Assembly: GCA_020466095.1 (NCBI GenBank)
Contig: CM035807.1
Location: 14,238,094 to 14,302,093, forward strand
Origin: Chlorops oryzae
Taxonomy: Eukaryota > Arthropoda > Insecta > Diptera > Chloropidae
Length of the DNA stretch: 64,000 bases
Direction: 5' to 3'
The notes beneath the pieces were generated by a model. The model made no database searches. It was not told where the DNA came from and worked only from the letters and a program-made list of their open reading frames with translations. Numbering within the stretch: the first letter of the stretch is position 1; every line of letters begins with the position of its first letter. Shown piece after piece: positions 1-11,193 of this stretch. A program made the position numbers and the translations under genes.

Positions 1-1307
1 ATTTTGGCATGAAAATAATTTACTACACGCCTAGAACATTTTGAACAGCGCATGTATCTCATCTTTCATCCAATGAGTCATCATTGTTCTATAAGTCGCA
101 TTTTTTTTTTTTTTTTTTTACTGAAATAATCGATTTCGAAGATCATTACACAGAAATCCGTAAACTTCCCCTTATTCTTTTTGGCTCTATTGTTGTTGTT
201 GTTGTTTTTTTAATTATTTTTTTTTTTCAATTTTTAATTTCTTTTTTAATTATTTTTGTTTGAAAAGCGTTTCCCATTATGGCTGCTTTTGGACTTTTTA
301 TATATATTTTTTTTTGATTGCCATACTATTGAGAAATACTATTGACTACACGCTGACTGCGATGGGATGTGACGATGACGCTAGAATCGGCATTGTTTGA
401 AAGCGCCAAGTGAGAGTAAGAGGGAGCAATCGTCGAGTCATTGATGGCGCGGCGTACGGCAGACATATGGGGAGGGGGGGTTCCGAGTCGGCATGAGGCA
501 TGAATAATGCAAGCGAAAAACTGTTGCTCTCAATAGTTGCTCCAAGATCGCAAACGCCGCACGCAATGGTCAGCGCCAGAGCGCATCTCAGCATAGCATA
601 TTGCTATTAGAAAAGAAAAAAAACCAAACACACAAAACAAAATAAATATGGATTTTCTTCATAAATATCTAAATTAAAAACACTATTAATATGTGCGAAG
701 AAATAAAAAAAAAAAAGAGAAAGAAAGAAAAACCAATTCGAAATGAGTGCAAAATGGAAAATAAATTAAATTGTCAAAAGAAAAAGATTTAAGCAGCTAA
801 GTGCTTTGTTAAAAACATTTAAATAGAATAAAATAAATTTGAAAAAAAAAAAAATTATAAAAATTGAGTTAACCAAATTCTTTCGAAAAAGACCTCGTTC
901 CGGTGTTCGAAAACGGTCCATGTTCGAGACAATCAATTCTGGGGGTATGTGTGTCTAGCACTGATTTCAGATAATTAAAACAGTTTTATTAGTATTTTTT
1001 TTATAAATCTTCTCGTTGTCAGTGGGTCCTCAGTTTTTTTTTTTTTTAATTTTTTTTTATTTTTATTTTTTTTTTTTTTTTTTTTGTTCCGTCATTGCAT
1101 CACTTATGTTGCTTGATCGCTCGATAGTCTCTCGGCATTATCACTGGCGCCGTTGGGTTCAAACAATTTTTGTTTTCTATGTAAAACTACTGATAAGGGG
1201 CCTGTTCTTGAATTCAAGACCCTAGAGATAGTTTTAAATGAAATTAATCTATAATATTCAATAGTAGGTAATAATTTTTTTCGTTTTTTTTTCCTTTTCT
1301 TCTCCAG
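1..1307 (+). other. puc: puc upstream intron sequence (AT-rich, no exon seen)
   Basis: The stretch before the first recognisable puc exon ends in a good splice acceptor: a pyrimidine-rich run, then TTCTCCAG at 1300-1307. I therefore read it as intron, with the first puc exon(s) left of the window. It is rich in T and A runs (for example 1035-1085). It contains one AP-1 consensus, TGAGTCA, at 74-80. No conserved protein was seen in any frame; the short open frames here are low-complexity. Confidence 0.6.
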
Positions 1308-1532
1308 ATATCGAAACACATCCCGCCTCGCCAGTCTTTCCGCATTTACTACTTGGAAATGGACGCGATGCCGACGATCCGGGTAGTGTCGGGGCAAATT
1401 GTGTTTTAAATGTTACCTGCCAAGCACCAAGTTCAAGTCCAGCGCCCGGCTTAAAATATATGCAAATACCTGCCAGTGACACGCCACACCAAAATATAAA
1501 ACAATATTTTCAGCAAGCGTACGATTTTATAG
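1308..1532 (+). CDS. puc: puckered, internal exon: N-terminal half of the dual-specificity phosphatase domain
   Basis: This exon encodes the first half of a dual-specificity (MAP kinase) phosphatase domain. It opens with the family start [14 protein letters not shown] and contains [10 protein letters not shown]. It ends with [16 protein letters not shown] and the helix before the catalytic loop; the Asp in PASDTP is at the expected general-acid position. It is flanked by TTCTCCAG and GTAAGT. It begins with two bases of a split codon and ends with one base (G1532), which pairs with AG at 28962 to make the Glu of the next exon. The match to Drosophila Puckered, the phosphatase that switches off JNK (Basket), is very strong and is made by recognition. 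Upstream coding exons must lie outside the window. Confidence 0.93.
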
Positions 1533-2031
1533 GTAAGTTTTCGAAATTATTTTTGTTTGGCCCAGTTAATGGACCGGATGTAATAGATACATACATACAT
1601 TAGAACTGTAAATAATTGAACGAAGAAAATTTTTTTGGGGGAGCAATAATTTGTTACGAAATTTTCTTGGTTGTTCTAGGCAAGCAGTACGTTCATTAAG
1701 GGTGCTTTTATTGAGCGAATTGTAGGGTCATTTTGAATCAGTCCAGTCTAAAGAATCCCTTACAAATGAGAGATGAATTCTTATTAAATTCGAAATTGAT
1801 TTTCTATCAATATTTCCTAATAGATGAGATAATAAATTTGAGCATAGCTAGGCACTTAATTAACCTAGGGACGCTATCATTGCAAAGAAAAAAAAAATTA
1901 AATTTGATTAGATAAGTGGAAAGAAAAGGCTGTGAAACTCGTTTTCAAATACTTAATTCTCAATAGGTTATAATTTTTGGAAAACATTTTAAGGTTCACT
2001 TAGTCTGGACTCAACTGTTTTTAGACTCTTT

Positions 2032-2179
2032 ATATTATGGGTATTCATTCAGACCTCGAACTTAGTGAACTTTGAGAACTTTTTAAACAGCCGTCAAAGC
2101 TTCCATGTATTTTGACAGTTAACGCAAAGAAGTTCTCAGAGTTCACTCCTTCGAGGGTTCGAATGAATTCCCATATTAT
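2032..2179. mobile_element. foldback MITE with 7-bp target duplication
   Basis: A palindromic element runs from 2039 to 2172 (134 bp). The left arm starts GGGTATTCATTC. The right arm ends GAATGAATTCCC. The arms continue imperfectly through CTCGAA and the GTGAACT/AGTTCAC region. It is flanked on both sides by ATATTAT (2032-2038 and 2173-2179), which I read as the target-site duplication. It has no coding capacity. The superfamily is not determined. Confidence 0.7.
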
Positions 2180-2975
2180 GTTAGATTTTTTATTTTATTT
2201 TCTTAATTTTTAAATTCATCGAAAATTCAAATTGACTTCATCGTTAAGTGAACAAAGCCTCAAATAATGCAACATTCAGTCAAGACTGTATGAGCCTTCA
2301 TTAGGCTACTTAAGTGCTAACTGACATTAATTAAAGGAATACGATAAATTTTGAAGCGATGACTTAATTTTTAAATTTATATGACAAATAAAAAAAAATT
2401 ATCAAATTTTAACGCTTGAACATTTTTGAGCTAAAAACTTTCCGATGAAATAATAGCCGGAAATTTTTAATTTTTTTTCCCCCATTTGCAATATAATTCA
2501 TAAATATTCTCAAATTTAAAAAAAAAAAAAATTCTTTGAAAGCCATACAACGCTCAATCACGTCGGATAAACGTCGGTCAGATCTCCCGATGGATTTCTC
2601 ATTTAATCGGTTTATCAATTTTGTAATATTTTGTTTATAATCAAGTCACTCTTTCGGTTATTCAAAGTGATTATTTCCATAACCCTTTATCGCTTACATA
2701 CTCATATACGGAAGCGAAAACGAAAACGGAAATTTTTTGATCAAAAACTATGAACAATCGACTCTCGGTAGAGTGAACTAGTTTTTGCAAGGCCTGTTCA
2801 CATTACCGAGGCTGTTTACAATTTTCAAATTTTGTACCTTTTATTTGCTGTATTTGGCTCAAATATGATCAAAAGTTCACATTTAAGGTTCGCAAAAAAA
2901 ATTTTAAATTGAAAAAAAGGTCATTTAAAAAAAATCCATTAAGGACCCTAATTTCATACGTTATCCTAATGGCCT

Positions 2976-3085
2976 TTGAACGACCTTCTTGCGAAAAGTT
3001 AGAATAAGAGTGAAATCTGTTGTATTAGCCCCAGTTTATATGTTCACAGCACCAAGGTGCTCACTTTATCCGTTGTTCACACGAT
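2976..3085 (+). repeat. dispersed repeat, inverted partner of 23721-23832
   Basis: About 110 bp here, containing GCGAAAAGTTAGAATAA, TCTGTTGTATTAGCCCC and CTCACTTTATCCGTTGTTCAC, recurs in reverse complement at 23721-23832 with modest divergence. The pair lies about 20 kb apart in opposite orientation inside the puc intron. It is non-coding and I could not assign it to a family. Confidence 0.6.
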
Positions 3086-3589
3086 CCAGGCTCGACTATA
3101 TAATTATTTTTGAAGCCTTAACAGAACCGTTTCTCCATGCGTTTTAAGAAACCCGTGTCCCAGGGTGGGGCCCATACAGCTAGATTCTACCCGGTAGGGC
3201 TGGTTTTTTAAGGAGACTTTACTCCTCCATCACTCAAACCCAACCTTATCGACAGCCTGGTTTAAGAACTACGGAACCGTTGGTTCTATGTCTGGTCTTA
3301 GTGACCGTCCAGTTTTACCTAACCTCACCTAACCTTACAGAACCATTTGCTGCGGGAAAAGAATTTTCCCACCTATTTAATAAATATATCCAGCAGTAAA
3401 GAGTTTAAAAAACCATACTGCAAAGAAAAAAATGTCCACTTACTGAATATACGTACCATTCATTAAAGGGTTAAAGCAATTTCGTTGTGTTCTAAGAAAA
3501 ATTCCCTCAAAGTCCAGCGAAAAACGTTCCCATAGTTCCATGCATTGCACAACTTTTTATGAGTTTTCATTCAATCATTTTTTATACGA

Positions 3590-5100
3590 TTTCTTTCCAC
3601 GTATTCCTCCGTGACCAGCCCCCACCCCAAACTGGCAAAATAGCTAGCCCGACGAGACTGCTTGGCTCCTCTACTGTACATAGTGGGGGCAAAAATAAAA
3701 AGGGTGATATTATTGTGGGGGGCCCTAAACGTTCGTCGGAGCTGTGCTGTTTTGTGAATTCGCGCCGGCGCGAAAAGAATTTCAATTTCCTGGGCTCCTT
3801 ACTCCCTTCTACGACGCTCTGCACTTTTTGTTGGTCCCTTCGTTCGTTCGTTCGTTTGTTCGTCATTTGTTGCAGTGCATTACTCACTATAGCAACAATG
3901 GGGAAAAGAAATCGAAATCCATTCCTTTCGTCGATTTGAATGGAAACTCTAGAAACAATGAACTGCCGTCCTTCCTGCCGTCTGCGAAATTTCATATTCC
4001 ATCATTTCCTATTTTAGAAAATTTTCACGGTTTCTGCAGCGCGCGGTCTCATCCGTTCAATTTATGTCCGTCTGTCCGTCCGTTTCCGTCCATTCAAGGA
4101 GTCGCCCGCACGTAGGCAGTCCCGTTGAGCTCATTGTCTGACGTCACGTTGTCGTTAAAATTGTACGCAACGAAATTCAAGCAACGCATGAGATCAGGCA
4201 TTCAGGCATTGAAGCAACAAAACGTGATTCTGCCCTCGACCGAGCTCCGTGGCATGCTCATTACGTGGCAAGAAGGATGGAGCGAAGGAACGAGGGAACA
4301 AATGATGCATATGAACGCAGCGAACGTTCGCGCTGTATCCAAAAATATCGACCGAGCGATTGCTTCAACCTTTTGAAATGGTTTTGTGGCTTTTTTTTTT
4401 TTTTTTTTTTTTTTTGGTTGTGCAGCAGCGATGACTCATCGACGTGGAATACACCGAGGCACACCACACCAATCCACAACACGAACAGCGTGCACGTCCT
4501 TCGCTGTTTACTCACCCCAGCCAGTCAGCCAGTTCGCCAGCCATCCGCATCGATTTTCGTTATTATTGCTGTCGTTCCGTTGTCGTTCGTCGTCGTCTTC
4601 GGAGTCTTAATGGTCGTTGTTACTGTGTTGGCCTGCTTTGTTTCGTTTTGTTTTGTTTTGTTTATGTTTCTCTCTTACTCTCTGGAGGACGTGGACGAGG
4701 ACGTTCATTGATCAACCCCAGCACCTGGATTTCTGCTGCTGCTTCTGCTTCGCTGCCGCTACCGGTATTCCGCTTTATTCTTCGCTCACACATGGCGCAA
4801 ACTTTGGCGGGAATGAGTTGCTTGCCTTGATGCCAGTTGTTGACACTCGATTTATGTTGTCGGTGGATTTGTTATGCTTATCACCCTTCATTTCCTGTTC
4901 TGGCTATGATCGATCTTCTGGTGGTAGCAGCGATAGCGATGGCGATGGTGGTGGAATGAAGCCTTTCCTTGAGACGTCACATCTCCCATTCTCGATAATG
5001 TCAGGTGCGCGTCTCTCTCCCTCACTCTCTATCCCCTATTTCCGTTCAATAAGCAACCTTCAAGAATTTTCTTTTGTTTTTCTATGTGCAATGATGGAAA
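3590..5100. promoter_or_regulatory. GC-richer island in the puc intron with CRE and AP-1 sites
   Basis: This stretch is clearly less AT-rich than its surroundings. It holds a palindromic CRE (TGACGTCA, 4139-4146) and an AP-1 site embedded in ATGACTCATCGACGTGGA at 4431-4448. The same 18 bases recur at 23023-23040. Several overlapping open frames cross it, but they have no recognisable domains and look like composition effects. I infer an enhancer or an alternative promoter; the sequence alone does not decide between them. Confidence 0.35.
4431..4448 (+). promoter_or_regulatory. extended AP-1 site, copy 1
   Basis: ATGACTCATCGACGTGGA contains the AP-1 core TGACTCA at 4432-4438. All 18 bases are repeated exactly at 23023-23040, in surroundings that otherwise do not match. 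Confidence 0.5.
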
Positions 5101-6064
5101 ATTGATGGGAAAACGCCACTACTTTTAATTTATATTTTATTATTATGTATTATTATCTATTATTTATTTGTGTGTGTGTGTGTGCGCGTTTCACCCATAT
5201 CGCCATCATCATTAGCAGCGAATACGTTAATCTCGTCTTCGAATGCGCGCGTCATTCACCCCTAGACCTCTTTTCGTATGACTTATTCTATAAAGGAGAG
5301 CAAATACTGTGCATAACACACACGTCACTAAGCTAAGCGAGTACTCGAGAATCGACATAACCTCGAAATAAATATTCCTATAGAAATTTTCGAGTGTTTT
5401 CGCAAAGAGAAGAACCTATCAGCGGGCTATCAAAAACCGGGCGGCCGCCTCTTCTCCGCCGCATCTTCTCTATCGAAATAAATCGCACAAAGCCACCCAT
5501 TTGTATATAATTCTCTTTATAAATATAAAATAAACATCGAGCCCGCCAAAGAAACGACTACAGCAGTCCAAAAAAAAAAAAAAAAAAATAAAATAAAAAC
5601 ATACGCGAATACAACTCGATGATGAGTCATATTTTCACACAGTGTTTGGCCCTCATTTCAAGTGAGTTCGAGTATATATTTTTTTAAAATATGGCATCGT
5701 GTGCACACAGACCAGAATTGCACCCTACAGAATTGAACGATATGAAGGAAATATTGAATGTTTTCATAGGGAGTCCTTTAAGAAATGAATAAAAGGGAAA
5801 AAGCGACGAGAGAAATGTAGGGTGATTGGGGATACAGGATTAAGAGAGCTACATACTCTTGATGTCTTTTTGAATTAATTTTTTTTTTTCGGACAATTTT
5901 TTTCAATTGGAAGAATTTTATTTTTTATTTCAAAAGCCGATTTTGTTAGGAAAAAGAATTTTATTGAATACATATAGAACTATAGCTGCAATTTCGGCCA
6001 AATTTTGGCGCGTTATGGCATGATTTGGTAAAAAATAGAGCTGTAAAAATGCTAAAATTTACAC

Positions 6065-6550
6065 TACAGTGGGGTCTCGTTATAAGTCGCTCGTTATACG
6101 TCGATTCGCACTTACGTTACGTATAATTTAACACCTGATTCGCTACGCGTCGCAAATGATTGAAATTACGTCTAAAGTTTTGGGGGAACATTTTTTTCGT
6201 CTTTGCGCCTCTAAGTGCCATCTCCAATGACGCGTCAGGTGCGTACCGTCAATTGAGGCAAACCCATGCAAGCATATGGAAGCAGCTCAAATCAATGCGT
6301 TGTTGTGGGCAGCGTAAAACGTTCTGCATCCGACGAATAATTGAAATCAGAATTAGAGCAGTGATGCAGTTGTAGGGAATTTTCAATTTATTGACTTTTA
6401 ATAAAATTTGTGTATAATTTTTGAGCTTTGAGGAAACCAATTAGAAATTTTTTCATACAATCGTATGAAGAAAACTGATTCGTTATAGTCGATTCGCTAT
6501 ACGTCATTTTTTAGGAAACGAGAAACGACTTATAACGAGACCCCACTGTA
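6065..6550. mobile_element. pogo/Tigger-like MITE with TA target duplication
   Basis: The element spans 6067-6548 (482 bp). Its ends are perfect inverted repeats of 23 bp, starting CAGTGGGGTCTCGTTATAAG and finishing in the reverse complement. TA flanks both sides (6065-6066 and 6549-6550). The sister duplicate at 11856-11867 reads straight through ACACTACTCGAG with a single TA, so it is the empty site. There is no transposase; the internal frames are short. CAGT termini plus a TA duplication fit the Tc1/mariner-pogo superfamily. Confidence 0.9.
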
Positions 6551-7221
6551 CTCGAGTGTATTTGCTATTTTTCGTCAAGTAATCGTCACTTAGTACTCGT
6601 TACTAAGTACTCATTATAGTTTTTAAATATTATTCACGAACGAATGACGTTGCATGAATAACTCAATGTTGATAAAGTAATCAAAAATCTCTCTGCTCTT
6701 TGAATCTTCACCCAGTATTTAGTAACCAAATCAACTCAACTCACTCTACTACCATACTGTTTTGTGCACCCATTACATTAGTACTTTATAACTCTGGCAA
6801 CCATCAGCTGGCATGTGTGCAAAAAAAATTTCTAGTAACGAGATACTTCCATCAGTAACGAGACGTTATTGATTACTGACTAGAGTAATCGTTACTTTTT
6901 ACCGAATAGTAACGATATTTTACAGCTCTAGTGAAAAAGATCAACTGTGGTGAACCACGCCATAAGCCGAGTGTTTTGGTGAACCATGTAATAGAAAGTA
7001 TGGTGTGCCTCGTAATAGCTTTTTCCCGAAGTTGCAGCTATAGTTCTATATGAATAGGTACTTGAAATAAATGAGCTCTAAAAAAACGTAATAATAATAA
7101 TAAAAATTCTCCCTTTAGCTTTCCACATTTAACAATTGAGAAAAAAGAACTTCTCCGGCTGCCAAAAATAAACATTTTGACCTTAAGCCAGACAAACCAA
7201 GCAAACTACAATATTAAAATA

Positions 7222-7423
7222 CAGCCCGATTCTGAATATTCCGGAGAATTTACTTTTCCCGGGACTAAAATTTTTTTTTTTTAAATAGATAGGTTAAGGA
7301 AAATTATGGATATGGTAAAATACCCATTCTCCATCAAATTTTTTTCCCCAAATACTTAAAAAAAAGAAGTTTACCCTCGAGAAAAGTTAATTCGTTTCCC
7401 CGAGAATATTCAGAATCGGGCTG
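7222..7423. mobile_element. AGCCCGATTCT foldback element, copy in left duplicate
   Basis: The left arm starts CAGCCCGATTCTGAATATTC and the right arm is its inverse, ending CGGGCTG. The arms continue through GGAGAATTTACTTTTCCCGGG on the left and its imperfect complement on the right. The centre is AT-rich and non-coding. ATA flanks both ends and may be part of the target duplication. Relatives lie at 12537-12743, 31415-32436 and 57150-57292, with half-copies at about 35170-35217 and 41156-41180. Confidence 0.75.
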
Positions 7424-10400
7424 ATAAAGAGTCGACTAAACAATATCCCCCTTTTTGATGCTTAGTTAAACTATGTATATCGCTTGCAAAAAAATTGTTT
7501 TCCCGTAAATTTTCATTTTTTTGTTTCTGTAGGTCTGAGGCATTTTTCTTTTATACTATGGGGAGTACTTCGCACCACGACCCAAAGGGTTATATTTTGC
7601 AAACTCCTATGAACGATTAATTTCCTAATTGAGACTTTTTATGAAATTGAGCACTAGGGACATGTGAAAGATGCTCCCAGATCTTAGCTTATATTTCAAA
7701 ATTTTGCATTTTCTCGTGCCCATATCTTTCTCTGTCGAGTACCTTCAGAGATTTTGGGTAATGGTTTTACCTGTATTTTCTTTAAAGTTGACAATTGATA
7801 GATGATTTTTATAGACAATCTTATTCATTTCTTTCGTAGATTACATATGAAAGGCATCACATGGACCTAAGGTCCAAGTCTAATAAAACCCAAACCTAAT
7901 CTAGACTCTATAGTCCGAATATCGTCAGCGTGATGGCTGGATGATAAAACTCTGATTTACGGAATTATTATTAACGCTATTAAAGCACCTAAGAGAACGA
8001 TCTTAAAATATCTTTCCTATGTTCCCTTAGAGTTGGTTGATACTATTCTTGAATGTCAGATCTCCAAGGGACTAAAATGATCTAAAGGGGGATATAAAGG
8101 GATCATATTATCCGATTTGTCCCATGATATATAAGATGAGTGTTATCCGCTTTCTTTGCTTTTCCCACATGACCGATCGCAGTTGCCCCCACCCATTACC
8201 AATGTAGATAAATTTGACTTGCTTATTAGTATACATAGTAGGCATGTACATACATACATACATAGATCGCGCATGCCGCCAGTTCCATTAATTTTGAAAT
8301 ATCACAGCAACGCAAACAGCTAGACAATCGCTTAATCCGCCACATGCCTAATAAACGTTGAGAAACATAAATAAATAAATAAATAAAATTATAAAGCTCA
8401 AAAAGGCAAGATTTCATCAACGGAATTAAAAAAAAAAAGACGACAATCATCGCAATAATGAGATTTCGAGTACGTACGCGATAAGAAACTTCACTCCACT
8501 TCCTTCGCTCGCACTTACAAGATTCGAAAGTGTACAGATATTGTTGTTAATGGCTGAGTGTGCTCAGTTGGACTCCTCATAATGCCGTTATACACTCGTA
8601 TACTCCAATGTATTCTTCAATTATAAAAGATTTTTTTTCTTTCCTTTCCTTTCTACTTGATTTCTGCTCTTTCAATTCCTTTTTATTTTATTTTTTTCTT
8701 CTCTTTTTTTTTTGGATTTTCTTGGGGCAACCACTCTTAATGTGAGTCATTCTTTTGCCGATTATTGTTTCGTTTTTCTGTACTCAAGCTTCTCATGACC
8801 CTTTTCTTTGGTTTTTATTTATTTTATTTTTTGAATTTTTCTTTTATTCGCTTTGTTGCCATGAATGGGTACGCCAAATTAAGCAAAGAATTGGCCTAGA
8901 AATTAGTCAAGCTTTTTTCCGTTAATGATAGTTTCACATGCTCCCGCTGAGCAGAAATTTGTATTGGGAAATAATAACAAGAGCTCTGGGGGTAGTCTTG
9001 GAAGAATCGTTTTCTTTGGTTTGTATTTGAATATATAGGTTTCTTCAAGTCGTTAAAGGGGTCTTCTAGAAGCTTATTTAACTTTTAGTTTAAATTTATT
9101 TATTTTTTTTTTTTAATATTTTTCGATTATATGAGCTCTACCCCATTTCTTTGTCTGATTTCATTTGTCAAAACCGACCTTATCTAACGATTACGGCTAT
9201 CTTAAGATACATTCGTAGAGGAATTTCATTAACTATCTAAGAGGCGTTAGCTTCAAAGGTGCATTTGAACTTTCCTGACGTTTGACTCAGCTCCGACATA
9301 TTTGCTCGGTAAACTTTTCCAATACCCCCCAATGGAACGGACGTTCCATTACATACCTAGCTTTTCCATCAACACGCACGCCTACAAGTATGAACACAGA
9401 ATTTATCAAAGGTGAGAATATCTTTGTAGATACTATATACAATGTAGATACATGTATATCAAAATGTCAGAAGCACTGACTGAAAACTGATTAGATAAAA
9501 TCATAAAGACACACAAGAGCATAATGGTCACATAGTTTCGAACTTACAAATTCAATATGAATTGCATTCGTCATCCTCTCAAAAATAAATATTCGTCGGC
9601 CCATTCGTAATTCCCGAAGTATTCACGTATGTAGGTAGTAGGATGTTTCTTCTCACGTTCGAAAAGGAATGTGTGAATAAATTCCAGTAGCTGCCCACTG
9701 GTAACTCACCCAAAAAAAAAAAAAAAAAAAAAAATCGGCCGAAAAAGAAATTCCGACTGACAAATTATAAACACATAAAAATTCCCCCAGCGAACCGTGC
9801 ATCGTTTCGTCATCGTCATCGCTATCGTCAAAATTCGGCCTACAAGGCAAGGAACCTCATCGCTTGCCACCTAGCGTTGAGTTTATAAATAAAGTCATCG
9901 CCGTTTATTCAAAGAAATGACTTTTTTGTTTACATTTCGATCAATAATTTTTCTTTCTTCTTCTTCTTCCATTTTGTTTGTTCTTGCAAAGTTTGCAAAT
10001 TTGGCGGATTTGCTCCAAAAATCGACTGTGAACTGTGTGTGCGCATGCGCGAACGCGCCTTGAATTTTGATCTTGGCTTGCGCATGAATCAGACGCCGAT
10101 AAACAAAGCTTTTTCCCTTCGTTTTTTTTTTCAGTTTGCTCCGCGGCTTCCTTTATTATTATTTTTATTTGCTTTTATTTTTTATTAAGTATTTTTATAT
10201 TTTTGATTTTTCTAAAGTCGATGGCCCCAGTTGATATTGTTCAGAAAAGTGCGATAAAAAAATTTCAATTATTAAATAAAAATTTCTTTAAAAAAGTCCA
10301 AAAATAAATTAAAATTTTTCGGAGACTTGAATAATTAAAAGAATTGAATTTTGCGACTGTAACTTATTTTTTTTTTTATCATCGGATGTCTCTCGGAAAT

Positions 10401-10774
10401 TTGTTGCGGCGCCTACAAGTCGGCTATGGTTTCCGCTTCCAAAGCTGTAATCGTCCCGAAAAGCTTGTTTGAAAGCACTTGTCGTTCGGAATCGACATTC
10501 GTCGGACATAATGATAAAATGGCATAATTTAATTTCGTTTGACTCATTAGGAGAAATGTCTTTTTCAAGAGATCAGTTCGAGCTGGTACAAAAATACTGT
10601 CTAGTAGTGCAAAGGGTAGGATTCTTACTCCTTAAAAATATTAGCTTCTCAAAGAACGATTGTAGCTGAATATCTCACTGTGAATGTCTAGAGACTAGAG
10701 ACGTTTTGCTTGGTGTATTTATGACAACTTAGGTTGGGTTAGATTAAGAGGGCCGACAGCCCTGAATAGTACAA

Positions 10775-11193
10775 CCAAAGACAATATAATAACAAGATGC
10801 CTCACGCTCATACAAAAAAATGTCCAACGTAAAATTTGATGTGGACGCACGCTGCGTCCACGTAAAGTGTTTTTTCATACAGACTCAGTTCGCGAGAGAG
10901 CGAATTTAAAAAGAGGCATCGCTTCGTTTTGACTTCGTTTCTGCTCTTCGTCGGTTGCTTGTCTTCAAATAGAAATTTTTGATTCATTCCTTATTTGACT
11001 GCATGAAGCGACAGTTCGTTTGGTAAGTATCTTTGCTGCGTTGAATTTAATTACTACTTTTTTTCAGATAACTCAAAGCGAAAGGAAGAAATCGGTCAAA
11101 TTCCACACTCTTCGGTAGAATTATTTTGCGCTAAACATCGCCGTGGATTTCCATAGGTACAATTAAAGATAATATCTTATGTTTTGATTTTTT
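10775..11193 (+). other. unique spacer between the two duplicates, promoter-like with a possible mini-intron
   Basis: These 419 bp occur once. They contain a perfect hairpin (GTGGACGCACGCTGCGTCCAC, about 10841-10861), then GAGAGAG, a TATA-like TTTAAAAAGAGGC, a T-rich stretch, an ATG at about 11003, and a donor-like GTAAGT about 18 bases further on. An acceptor-like TTTTTTTCAG follows at about 11059-11068. The order GAGA site, TATA, short leader, small intron resembles a compact fly promoter. No long frame follows, so no gene is called. Confidence 0.3.

Larger units (their letters stand above)
5397..10774 (+). repeat. direct duplication, left copy (about 5.4 kb, carries a MITE)
   Basis: This copy begins at TTTTCGCAAAGAGAAG and ends at CCTGAATAGTACAA. 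It matches 11194-16094 almost base for base, with scattered single-base changes and small indels in homopolymers. The length difference of about 477 bp is explained by one extra MITE (6067-6548) in this copy. It carries a foldback element (7222-7423), long T/A runs and four AP-1 sites. It ends in a tract containing AGGTTGGGTTAGATTAAGAG. No protein-coding gene was recognised. It could be a recent tandem duplication or two alleles placed in series by the assembler. Confidence 0.93.

Noticed and set aside
3559..5105. Several overlapping open frames of 120-160 codons
   Set aside because: They overlap in different frames, have no domain features, include T- and C-rich low-complexity protein and lack sensible splice context. 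The higher GC content explains them.
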